64,000 nucleotides of DNA from Candidatus Poribacteria bacterium (GTDB taxonomy: Bacteria > Poribacteria > WGA-4E > WGA-3G): NCBI GenBank assembly GCA_012270795.1, contig JAAXHO010000206.1, positions 1 through 64,000 of the forward strand, in the 5' to 3' direction. Below are positions 8,140 through 15,894 of the stretch, piece after piece; within the stretch, counting starts at the first letter, position 1, and every line of letters starts with the position of its first letter. The notes below the pieces were generated by a model. The model made no database searches, was not told where the DNA came from, and saw only the letters and a list, made by a program, of their open reading frames with translations. Both the position numbers and the translations under genes were made by a program.

Positions 8140-9519
8140 ATGGAAACTTCGTTAAAAATAAACTTTGACAAAGGCACGCTCATCCTACAAAACGTCCCAG
8201 ATGCACTCCAGCCACAGTTACCGGACATCCGTTGGGACGAACGTACCCTTAGTTTCCGCGCGCCCGCCTATCGCTATCGCAGCATTGTCTCGCAGCTGCG
8301 CGCGCACAACATTCCATACACAGATACGGCACGACAATTCACAGTCAAACCCTATACCAATCAGAAAAGTGTTACACCCTATCCGTATCAGAGTGAAGCG
8401 ATTGATGCGTGGCATGCAAACGGTCAGCGTGGAGTCGTAAGTCTTCCAACAGGTGCAGGCAAGACCTTCATCGCAATTCTGCTCATAGCAGAAACACAAC
8501 GCCCAACGCTTGTGCATGTGCCGACAATAGATTTGATGCACCAATGGTACGAAGTCCTCAAAGAACATTTTGGACAGGAGGTTGGTTTATATGGCGGTGG
8601 GCAACACGAATTGCATGACCTTACGGTAACAACTTATCAATCCGCTGTGATGCATGCACCGCATTACGGGAACCGTTTCGGTTTCGTCATCTTTGACGAG
8701 TGCCATCACCTACCGGGAGAACAGTATCAATACGCTGCGATTAGTAGTATTGCACCTTTTCGGTTGGGGTTGACAGCGACACCCGAACGCGTTGATGGCA
8801 AAGAGAGCAGACTCTACGCACTCGTGGGGGAATGTTGTTATGAAGCAAAAGTGCAGGAACTCTCTGGAAAAACGCTTTCACCCTATCGTGTTGTTACAAT
8901 CGCTGTTGACATGAAGGACACAGAACGGGTTCAGTATGAAGCAGCGCGCAAGACCTATTTGGACTTCCTGAAGCGCGAAAGGATAAACATGGGAACATCA
9001 TCCGGATGGAAAATATTCTTATGGAAATCATCACAATCCGATGCAGGACGCACTGCATTCAAAGCATACCTCACACAGAAGCAGCTCAGTTTCGCCTCCA
9101 CAACAAAGCAGGAATGGGTGTGGAAACTCATACAGAGGCATCGTGGTGACCACATCATCATCTTTACGCAGGACAACGATACCGCATATCAAATCGGCAC
9201 TCGATTCTTCCTACCTGTGCTAACACATCAAACAAAACTCAAAGAACGAAATGCCTTTTTGAACGGATTTCGCGACGGCACTTATTCTATACTGGTTACC
9301 TCAAAAGTGCTAAATGAGGGGGTAGATGTACCAGAAGCGAATGTCGCCATTATTGTTTCCGGCAGTGGCAGTGTGCGTGAGCATGTGCAACGGTTAGGAC
9401 GCATTCTCAGAAAAAGAGAAGGGAAACAGGCGGTGCTTTACGAACTCATTTCTAAACAGACAAGCGAACATTATGTCAACAAACGGAGACGACAACACCA
9501 CGCCTACCAAACAAAGTAG
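8140..9519 (+). CDS. XPB/Rad25-type superfamily 2 DNA helicase
   Basis: 459 residues, the compact size seen in archaeal and bacterial XPB. After an N-terminal damage-recognition-like region (1-75) come YPYQSEAIDAW (Q-motif region, about 81-91), Walker A LPTGAGKT (102-109), DECH box at 186-189, LTATPERVDG, a linker, and the second RecA domain with VLNEGVDVPEA and the arginine-finger motif QRLGRILRKREGK. XPB proteins unwind damaged or bubble DNA 3' to 5'. The next gene is a DUF790/Bax1-type nuclease, and archaeal XPB and Bax1 form a helicase-nuclease repair complex, so the pair probably works together. Start ATG 8140 has an AAGGTG site. A truncated duplicate of the 5' end lies at 7624. Confidence 0.9.
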   Translation: METSLKINFDKGTLILQNVPDALQPQLPDIRWDERTLSFRAPAYRYRSIVSQLRAHNIPYTDTARQFTVKPYTNQKSVTPYPYQSEAIDAWHANGQRGVVSLPTGAGKTFIAILLIAETQRPTLVHVPTIDLMHQWYEVLKEHFGQEVGLYGGGQHELHDLTVTTYQSAVMHAPHYGNRFGFVIFDECHHLPGEQYQYAAISSIAPFRLGLTATPERVDGKESRLYALVGECCYEAKVQELSGKTLSPYRVVTIAVDMKDTERVQYEAARKTYLDFLKRERINMGTSSGWKIFLWKSSQSDAGRTAFKAYLTQKQLSFASTTKQEWVWKLIQRHRGDHIIIFTQDNDTAYQIGTRFFLPVLTHQTKLKERNAFLNGFRDGTYSILVTSKVLNEGVDVPEANVAIIVSGSGSVREHVQRLGRILRKREGKQAVLYELISKQTSEHYVNKRRRQHHAYQTK

Positions 9520-9543
9520 TAGGCACACACCGTGTGCAGTAAC
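9516..9543 (+). repeat. Small hairpin overlapping the helicase stop codon
   Basis: GCACAC ACC GTGTGC forms a perfect 6-bp stem directly after TAGTAG. The stretch is shared with 764-790. It lies between the helicase and nuclease genes but has no T-tract, so it is unlikely to be a full terminator. Confidence 0.5.
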
Positions 9544-9573
9544 AAAATTCCAATAATGTAAGACCATACTATC

Positions 9574-10821
9574 ATGCTTACCAAAGACCTACTTCGTTAC
9601 AGAATTCAGAAAGGGAAGATTTACCCCCAATTTGTTGACCCTACCGACAGCAAGTTGCTTGCAATTGCTGACCAGCTAATATCCATGTTTGAAGAATCGC
9701 AGGGCAAGCCGAGGGCAACGATATTAGAAGCGAGTAAACATGTCATTGATACGACATCAGGACAACTTATCGTCAAGCGTGGCTTTGAAAAACTGCTATT
9801 AGACTGCACTGAGTTTGACACAGCTCCCAACGAAGAACTTATTGCATTTCGGCATAAACTCTTTACTGAAACAAGTCGCATGCTTTCACAGGAGCAGTTT
9901 CAGAATTATGCCGACTATCAGCAGAAAGTTTCGCAGATTGCTGGAAAAGAAGGGGCATTAGAGGGAAAGGAGGTAGGTGATAGACTCTATGCGGATCTGC
10001 CGAATTGCCAACCGGTGCTGTCTTTCAAAAGAATATCTGCCGAACATCTACTTCACCGCTACAACACCGCGCAGGTGCAAGGATTGCTCCTCCATTGCAA
10101 CACACTCACATTAGTTCTCACTGAATCCATGACAGCAGAACTCCGGCAGTTGTTCAAGTATCTAAGATTTAACCAACTCCTCTCCACTATTAGAAAGGAG
10201 AAAACCGCAAACGAGGATCTGTTTCACATTACCGTAGACGGACCACTAAACCTATTTTACAAAACGAAGCGATACGGTATGAACTTAGCTAATTTTTTCG
10301 TAGCTGTGCTACATCAACCGAAATGGGAACTCACCGCAGAAATTCAGTTTCGCAATAAACAGAGTTGTCGGTTGTTCCTTGATGATTCGTGCGGTATCAA
10401 ACCCATATCGCAACAATTCCTCGCCTACATTCCCGAAGACATTCAACTCTTTCAAGAAATGCTCCGCAACAAAACCGATGCATGGCAGATTCACCCGGGA
10501 AGTCAGTTTCTACCTTTACCCGGAGATTTCTACTGCTTCCCAGATTATCAACTGATCCATACCAGCGGTGTGAAAGTCGCAATTGAGCTGTTCCATCCGT
10601 GGCACCAGGGACATCTGCTTGCCCGTCTCAACACACTTGCAGAACACACCGACACACCCCTCATTCTCGGTGTATCAAGGGAGTTGGAGAAGCAACAGAT
10701 TATCGCGGATGCATTGTCGGAGTCAGTTTATTTTTCCCAATTCGGCTTTACTTTCCGCGATGTCCCAACAATGAATTCGTTGCTGCCCATTCTAAATTCT
10801 CTTGTTGATATGTCAGGTTGA
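9574..10821 (+). CDS. DUF790/Bax1-type nuclease
   Basis: 415 residues, matching DUF790 over the full length. The N-terminus is LTKDLLRYRIQKGKIYPQFV, followed by a helical region (GFEKLLLDCTEFD), LYADLPNCQPVLSFK, the AQVQGLLLHC block, and a C-terminal restriction-endonuclease-like fold. Its probable active site is in CFPDYQLIHTSGVKVAIELFHPWH (written here in two parts: FPDYQLIHTSG, about 318-328, and VKVAIELFHPWH, about 329-340), with acidic D and E spaced as in PD-(D/E)xK enzymes. Archaeal members (Bax1) bind XPB and cut DNA 3' of bubble junctions. It lies 54 bp behind the XPB gene on the same strand, which supports a shared transcript and complex. No strong ribosome site is visible before ATG 9574. 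Confidence 0.85.
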   Translation: MLTKDLLRYRIQKGKIYPQFVDPTDSKLLAIADQLISMFEESQGKPRATILEASKHVIDTTSGQLIVKRGFEKLLLDCTEFDTAPNEELIAFRHKLFTETSRMLSQEQFQNYADYQQKVSQIAGKEGALEGKEVGDRLYADLPNCQPVLSFKRISAEHLLHRYNTAQVQGLLLHCNTLTLVLTESMTAELRQLFKYLRFNQLLSTIRKEKTANEDLFHITVDGPLNLFYKTKRYGMNLANFFVAVLHQPKWELTAEIQFRNKQSCRLFLDDSCGIKPISQQFLAYIPEDIQLFQEMLRNKTDAWQIHPGSQFLPLPGDFYCFPDYQLIHTSGVKVAIELFHPWHQGHLLARLNTLAEHTDTPLILGVSRELEKQQIIADALSESVYFSQFGFTFRDVPTMNSLLPILNSLVDMSG

Positions 10822-10845
10822 AAAATTATGTATAGTGAATTACGG

Positions 10846-11397
10846 TTATAGCCAATTAAGAGCGAGTGATATTTCTCCTGCTTGACTCTTAATATATGAT
10901 TTACCCTTAAGATGCACGCCGCTGTAAGTCGGACGACCAAATAACTTATCCCGTTTTGCACTTTTTCTTGCGGCAGCGGTAACACCCGCGAAAAACTTGC
11001 TTTTATATTTTTTGCTTCCATACCAGAAAAATCCACGGGCTTGAGCATGCACCTCATATTTCCCTTTAGTAAAAGCACACTTTATTTTTTCTGCACTCCA
11101 AGCATAGCAATACGCGTCACCTTCAACTTCCGTTTTATCAAAATCAATTATTTTTGAGTGTATTATCTCTGCTGTAAGTGATTTTTTGTTTTTAACATCA
11201 TTAACTGTTTCATCTACTTCCCACTCTTTCCAATTGAAACTTCCCTCGCTACCCGATTCTACAGTCAAATTATCCGCGTTTCCTTCAATAAGGCTAGGAC
11301 CTGGATCAGGTTCCCAATGGGTGTTTCCATAGAAAGCAATTAAACTTAAGCTAACCAATAAGAATGTACAATATATTGCGAATCTTTTGCTATACAT
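10846..11397 (-). CDS. Secreted or membrane-anchored protein of unknown family, copy 1
   Basis: 183 residues from ATG 11397, which has an AAAGGAGC site; a start 12 codons further upstream lacks one. Residues 1-22 are a hydrophobic signal or anchor, followed by HWEPDPGPSLIEG, a tryptophan- and acidic-rich stretch, YCYAWSAEKIKCAFTKGKYE with two cysteines that could pair, AQARGFFWYGSK, and a C-terminus TYSGVHLKGKSYIKS...LNWL. The tandem neighbour at 11424-11984 is a clear paralogue. I do not recognise the family. It ends 24 bp from the convergent DUF790 gene. Confidence 0.75.
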   Translation of the reverse strand: MYSKRFAIYCTFLLVSLSLIAFYGNTHWEPDPGPSLIEGNADNLTVESGSEGSFNWKEWEVDETVNDVKNKKSLTAEIIHSKIIDFDKTEVEGDAYCYAWSAEKIKCAFTKGKYEVHAQARGFFWYGSKKYKSKFFAGVTAAARKSAKRDKLFGRPTYSGVHLKGKSYIKSQAGEISLALNWL

Positions 11398-11423
11398 TTT
11401 TGCTCCTTTTAGATATACGGTTG

Positions 11424-11984
11424 TTATAACCAATTAAGTTCAAGAGTTATTTCTCCTGTCTGACTTTTAATATATGATTTACCCTTAAGATGCACACCAC
11501 TGTAAGTCGTTTCTCCATCTGTTGGAATGCGAAAATCCCCTTTTTCGACTTATGCAGTAACACCTCCGAAAAATATATTTTTCTTTTTATCGGTTTTATA
11601 CCATAACAAACCGCGGGCTTGAGCCCGCACCTCATATTTCCCTCTGGTGAAAGCACATTTTATTTTTGCCGCACTCCAAACAAAACAATACGCCCTCCCT
11701 TTGACATTTGGAATAAAGCCATAGTGGTCTTCCTTTTTGTGGTCTATCTTTGCGATGAGCGAATCATTATTTTTAACGTCTTTAACTGTTTCATCTACTT
11801 CCCACTTTTTCCAAAAGTGGGTGTCGTCAACTTCATGCCCTCTTGTGACAGCCAAGTTATTCTCATCTCCCTCTATAAGGTCGGGGCCTGGATCAGGATG
11901 CCAATGCGCGTATACATAAAATGTAATTAAACTAATAAATATAAACATAAATAAAAAATAAACAGTAAATCGCTTGTTAAACAT
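11424..11984 (-). pseudogene. Paralogue of 10846-11397 interrupted by an in-frame TAA
   Basis: ATG 11984 opens a frame with the same plan as its neighbour: hydrophobic start, HWHPDPGPDLIEG, FWKKWEVDETVKDVKN, YCFVWSAAKIKCAFTRGKYE, then GVTA followed by TAA at 11550-11552. Reading on in the same frame gives TYSGVHLKGKSYIKSQTGEI and LELNWL before a second stop at 11424. This is the same C-terminus as the intact paralogue. So one stop codon, without any frameshift, removes the last 42 residues. A shortened functional protein, readthrough or a sequencing error are alternatives to a dying gene. It ends 27 bp from the next gene's start, so the two are probably cotranscribed. Confidence 0.75.
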
Positions 11985-12012
11985 GTTTTTTCCTTCTTAC
12001 CACTAAGGCAAA

Positions 12013-12771
12013 TTATGGTAAATCTAAATATTCATAGGGATCTATCCCAGAATCGTTAATATCTATAATTGTGTATCCTGCAGGTGTGTTACCATCAAAA
12101 ACTGATCTGATAACACTCTGACTTAATGAAGCACTTCCAGTAACATTAATAACATCTAATTTTATTTCGCCAGTCGCATCGTCTACCTCTTCTGAATATT
12201 CTACATAAACTACTCCAGGATAATTTAGGTAGACCCTACCTGTATTCCCATCAGTGAAACCACTTTCAAATCTTTCACCTTCGTTCCAAGCTTTGACAGC
12301 AACGCGAAGCATTAATTCCAGGTCTATATCGTCACTGTCGTCAAATTTTGCAATTGGAGCACCCTTTGGTATTTTCGGATAGGGACCAAATCCATGTGGG
12401 GACGTGCGTACAGGTTTTGTCTTTTTCTTTTTCAATGTTGGTGGGTTTGAAGTTGGTGTGTTTGAATCAACACCTTGAGGTGGTCCAGCAGAATTGTTTT
12501 GATTTAATGAGGAGACGGACCCCTCCGTAATCGTTTTTTCTGCATTTTGTGTTGTGTTTTCCATAGGAGTCACAGATTCAACTAATTGTTCTTTACTATT
12601 CATATCGGCAGCAATTTCTTTAATTTCTTTTGCTTCGCGTATGAGACGGTCCATTTTGGCAATATCCTGAATATACAAAAACCCAAAAACCACAACAAAC
12701 ATAATCAGAAAACCAATACCACCAAGTAACCACTTATTCGTAAATATATCTTTAAATATATCGTTTAACAT
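12013..12771 (-). CDS. Membrane-anchored protein with SPHGFGPYP domain, intact paralogue
   Basis: 252 residues from ATG 12771 (ribosome site AAAGGATA). One transmembrane helix near the N-terminus (LLGGIGFLIMFVVVFGFLYI), a short helical region, then a low-complexity Ser/Thr/Pro/Asn linker and a KKKKTKP basic patch. The C-terminal globular domain begins SPHGFGPYPKIPKGAPIAKF and continues with LELMLRVAVKAWNEGERF, VYLNYPGVVYVEY and DPYEYLDLP. The topology suggests a periplasmic domain on a flexible stalk. The broken relative at 4273-5008 has the same order. Family and function unknown to me. Upstream are two other secreted-protein genes on the same strand. Confidence 0.75.
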   Translation of the reverse strand: MLNDIFKDIFTNKWLLGGIGFLIMFVVVFGFLYIQDIAKMDRLIREAKEIKEIAADMNSKEQLVESVTPMENTTQNAEKTITEGSVSSLNQNNSAGPPQGVDSNTPTSNPPTLKKKKTKPVRTSPHGFGPYPKIPKGAPIAKFDDSDDIDLELMLRVAVKAWNEGERFESGFTDGNTGRVYLNYPGVVYVEYSEEVDDATGEIKLDVINVTGSASLSQSVIRSVFDGNTPAGYTIIDINDSGIDPYEYLDLP

Positions 12772-12835
12772 TTTGTATATCCTTTTGTTTATAAAAACAA
12801 ATACCCACCAAATTACCACCTATGTTTGAACATTC

Positions 12836-12962
12836 TTGTTAGGATCGGTTTCTAACCCCGATTTAGAACAAAAAACAACAAAATTTAGTAGTGAATCGTT
12901 GCTTTATCAGTAATAACGTGTATCTATCCGATCGAAATTTTGGAGGAGCAACTTGAGTAAAA
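12836..12962. repeat. Degenerate copy of the TAACCTAAGTTGCAACC hairpin element
   Basis: TGTTAGGATCGGTTTCTAAC then CCCGATTT at the left, and GCAACTTGAGTAAAATAG at the right, match the ends and one core half of the elements at 33642-33796 and 61784-61931. The second core half is lost. Confidence 0.5.
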
Positions 12963-13059
12963 TAGTAATTCAGATGAATTTTGTAAAATTTAAAATAAGC
13001 AATAGTTATAGATTTCACCTGCGGAGCAGGGGTAACAAGCATCGGAACTTCCAAATGCA

Positions 13060-13095
13060 ATAACAAAAGCCCGCAATGAAGCACGTCGTGCGGGC
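13060..13095 (-). terminator. Possible rho-independent terminator (minus strand)
   Basis: GCCCGCA (13069-13075) pairs with TGCGGGC (13089-13095). On the minus strand the stem is followed by TTTTGTTA. No gene on the minus strand directly upstream is convincing, so the transcript it would end is unknown, possibly a non-coding RNA. Confidence 0.3.
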
Positions 13096-13302
13096 GCAAA
13101 AACATCGCAGCATATAATTCCTGCGATAAGACTATGTAATGCAAAATTAATGAATGTGAATTTTGGGGGGAGGAACTTATAGTTATATTGAGGCGCGATC
13201 ATGTAATGGACACTTCGCGCGTTCATTTTTTGAAACTGAATTGTAGTGTTCACATGTCGCTGCTTCATCTCAAAATACCCATATTAAAATTCTAATTCTA
13301 AC

Positions 13303-13604
13303 AGGACTTACGCATTTTCTCTTAAAGTCCCACTGATAAGGGGAATGCATAAGTTCAGAATAATAACAGTTCTGTTAGTATTCCGTTAACACGTCGGGGT
13401 TGATGCGCGTTTTACTACACGTTCACACCCTATAGTAACTCAATGAAAATGTGGAACAGGTTCAGGGTTCGGTAAGAATCTATTCAACTAATATAAAAGT
13501 GTCGGTTCCTTGCATTTTTGCCGTCGCTCAGATCCGTCGCATTTGGGATAATAACTAAAATAACGACTTTTTACCCCTTACCTAAAGGGGAATGCGTAAG
13601 TCCT
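13303..13604. repeat. 302-bp MITE with AGGACTTACGCATT ends
   Basis: Perfect 14-bp terminal inverted repeats, AGGACTTACGCATT at 13303-13316 and AATGCGTAAGTCCT at 13591-13604. Inside each end a second similar block, AAGGGGAATGC, occurs. No transposase is present. GGACTTACGCA-type ends are common on insertion sequences and MITEs of environmental bacteria. Confidence 0.75.
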
Positions 13605-13814
13605 AATTTAAGTGGTTCTAACCTAAATTGCCCTAAATGTCAAATTAATTTTGAAGAAAATAAAAAATTTGCATAATTTTCGCATTTTTTGCTCAAAATT
13701 GTACACAAATGGTCTATTTATGTCAATTTTAAATGATCGCACCATTCAAAAATTCGTTCATGACAGATTATAATTTCACAAACCGATGTTTCTCCAAATT
13801 ATGTTATTGAACAT

Positions 13815-14426
13815 TTACTGATTTACTCTGTTACCTTTAATATACTTCCATCCATCAACAAGCACAGGGAATCCACGGATCAAGCAGATCGCAACGGCAA
13901 TAATCGCTATTACAACAGATGTAGTTGAAAAGGCACTTACGACAGAATCGTTTTGGGAAAAAATGTTTTTTATGACAGGAATAGCCGCGAGGAAAGTAAA
14001 GGCGAGTGCTTTAGAAAAACCGGAGAAAAAGCGAGAGATACGAGAGCTTGTCAAGGCGCGCGTCCAAGGTATAGCCATCATCTCAAAAGGGGTTTTCCCA
14101 TCTGTAAGTGCAAGGCTGCGGACACCATCTGTAAGAAACCCACGCGTCACCACAGCAATCGGCATCCAGACGTGGATATAACCTTTAGCAGTAAAGTATA
14201 TCCAGAATACGTTCTCAATCACCCTATCCGCAGCAATATCAAACACTGCACCAAATGTGGTTGCCTTATCCTGCCTACGAGCAACGATACCATCTACAGC
14301 ATCAAGTATATAGATTAGCGCAATGGCTGCAACGCAAGCGATGTTGATGTAGAAATGTTGCCCAAAGATGATGATAACAATAAGCGTTAAAAAGAGTCGA
14401 TAAAGCGTTATTGCGTTTGCTGTCAT
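13815..14426 (-). CDS. CDP-alcohol phosphatidyltransferase
   Basis: 203 residues, the usual length. The complete family signature is present: D42-x2-D45-G-x2-A49-R50-x8-G59-x3-D63-x3-D67. Five or six hydrophobic helices place it in the inner membrane. Members move a phosphatidyl group from CDP-diacylglycerol to an alcohol, for example glycerol 3-phosphate (PgsA) or inositol phosphate. The N-terminal ANAITLYRLFLTL is PgsA-like, but the acceptor cannot be told from sequence alone. ATG 14426 has a GGAGAACCGG site. It is divergent from the oxidoreductase at 14609. Confidence 0.9.
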   Translation of the reverse strand: MTANAITLYRLFLTLIVIIIFGQHFYINIACVAAIALIYILDAVDGIVARRQDKATTFGAVFDIAADRVIENVFWIYFTAKGYIHVWMPIAVVTRGFLTDGVRSLALTDGKTPFEMMAIPWTRALTSSRISRFFSGFSKALAFTFLAAIPVIKNIFSQNDSVVSAFSTTSVVIAIIAVAICLIRGFPVLVDGWKYIKGNRVNQ

Positions 14427-14547
14427 GCCGCCGGTTCTCCAGTTCTAATTCAGGTTTAGAGTAGCGGTTTAATACTTATCCACAAGTATTTTAGCAAACT
14501 CTAATCTGAATATCAACAAATTTTCGGTGATGGCACCAGAAATTCAC

Positions 14548-14576
14548 TTGACTATGAAAGTGAAAAAGGATAAAAT
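14548..14576 (+). promoter_or_regulatory. Putative sigma70 promoter for the 14.6-20.2 kb plus-strand genes
   Basis: TTGACT (14548-14553), a 17-bp spacer and TAAAAT (14571-14576), 32 bp before the ATG at 14609. Confidence 0.6.
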
Positions 14577-14608
14577 CAATAAAATATATCTGTAACGAGG
14601 AGATGGCT

Positions 14609-15666
14609 ATGAGAACAGTCAAATTAGGTTTAATTGGAGCAGGTGGCATTGCCCAGGCACATTGTGGAACGCTTGCGAACATAGAAGGCGCGGAAATCAT
14701 CGCAGCTGCAGACTTGGTGCCGGGCAACTTAGAACGCGCAAAAGATCGGTGGGGAATCAAAAATACATTCACCGATTACAACGAAATGCTCAAAATGGAC
14801 GAGATTGAGGCAGTTTATGTATGCACCCCGACAGGTGTGCATGCTGATCCCACTGTAGCAGCACTCAACGCGGGCAAACACGTCTTCTGCGAGAAACCCA
14901 TGGAAGCAACGCTGGACGCAGCAGCGGCAATGTGGCGTGCGTCAATAGAAAATAACAAAATACTGATGATCGGACTCAAACTACGTTATTCCCCGCAAGT
15001 CATCAAGGCGAAAGAGATTGTAGACGCTGGTACACTGGGTGACATCTATTACGTTGAGACTGTCGCAGACAGACGTCGAGGCAATCCGGGTGGGAGTTTC
15101 ATTCGTAAAGCGACAGCCGGTTTAGGCGCGTCCGCAGACATCGGTGTCTACGCATTGGATACCGCACTTTATCCATGGGACATCCTAAACCTGTTGCTGT
15201 TTCTGGCATTACCTCGAACTACTTAAGCCTACACAACAATTGGAATCCCGCACTCAGAGAGACAGAGGTGGAAGATTTCGGTGTCGGGTGGGTGGTATTT
15301 GACAACGGTGCACGCATGGTTTTCAAGACATGTTGGTGCATGAATATGGATTCCCTTGGCGGCACTATTTTTCTCGGAAAGAAAGCAGGTTTACGCGTCG
15401 GTGTCGGTGAAGTACGCGGTCCACAGAATGGTGTACGTCTCTATGGTGACAAAAACGGCGAGATCCATGATGAAACATACACGGAATTTAAGTCGGTAAA
15501 TGTGTTTCATGAGGAAGATAGTGCGTTTATTGACGCTGTCCGCGAAGGCAAACCCTCACCGATTGATCCTTACGGTGTTTTGCTTACAAACGTCATCATT
15601 CAGGGAGTCATTGATTCCTCTGAAGCTGATGGACGCGAAGTGGAAGTGATAGTGCCGACGTTATAA
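14609..15666 (+). pseudogene. Gfo/Idh/MocA-family oxidoreductase with a frameshift
   Basis: The first frame gives a Rossmann N-terminus, KLGLIGAGGIAQAH (GxGxxG), AVYVCTPTGVHADP and the family motif GKHVFCEKPME, then LGASADIGVYALDTALY. At about 15172-15178 (TTTATCCATGG) the frame is lost. The normal C-terminal alpha/beta domain continues in the next frame (MGHPKPVAVSGITSNY through VIIQGVIDSSEADGREVEVI) to 15666. Changing one base in the TATCC stretch rejoins both halves into a normal-length enzyme of about 350 residues. Such enzymes use NAD(P) to oxidise or reduce sugars and cyclitols. ATG 14609 is preferred over ATG 14603 because the GAGG site is 8 bp away. A sequencing error cannot be excluded, since both halves look well preserved. 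Confidence 0.85.
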
Positions 15667-15771
15667 TTACACAATACCTTCTATCTTTTCAACTTTAGCA
15701 GACTCTATTTATAAGTGAATGGTGAAAAACCCGTAAAATCTTTTTGTAGAGTAGTATATTCTACCGTAATT

Positions 15772-15843
15772 CAAACAACGGACAAGTTTTTTCCAACCGC
15801 TGAGAATCACTTAGCAGAAGTAAAGGCGAAACTACAGAAATAA
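15772..15843 (+). pseudogene. Possible remnant of a second PspA-like 3' end
   Basis: The frame before the TAA at 15841 reads AENHLAEVKAKLQK. This resembles the very end of the next gene (NDLAELKVKLQ). It may be what is left of a tandem duplicate, but the match is short. Confidence 0.3.
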
Positions 15844-15894
15844 AAGTGCATCAAGCATCTATAGCACACACAAAAAGATTTATAGGGTTTGCAA

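Larger units (their letters stand above)
12963..13814. other. Non-coding region with hairpins and a MITE
   Basis: I see no convincing gene. A 92-codon frame on the minus strand (12990-13268) has no recognisable family and no ribosome site. The region holds a strong GC-rich hairpin (13069-13095), a TTTTGGGGGGAGG stretch near 13160 and the element at 13303-13604. The 200 bp before the gene at 13815 are extremely AT-rich. Confidence 0.5.

Noticed and set aside
13020-13110. tmRNA or another structured housekeeping RNA
   Set aside because: I could not find a tRNA-like 3' end, a tag reading frame or conserved pairing; only one strong hairpin is visible.
12990-13268. 92-codon open frame on the minus strand
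   Set aside because: No ribosome site, no recognisable family, and it overlaps a GC-rich hairpin and repeat debris; composition looks non-coding.
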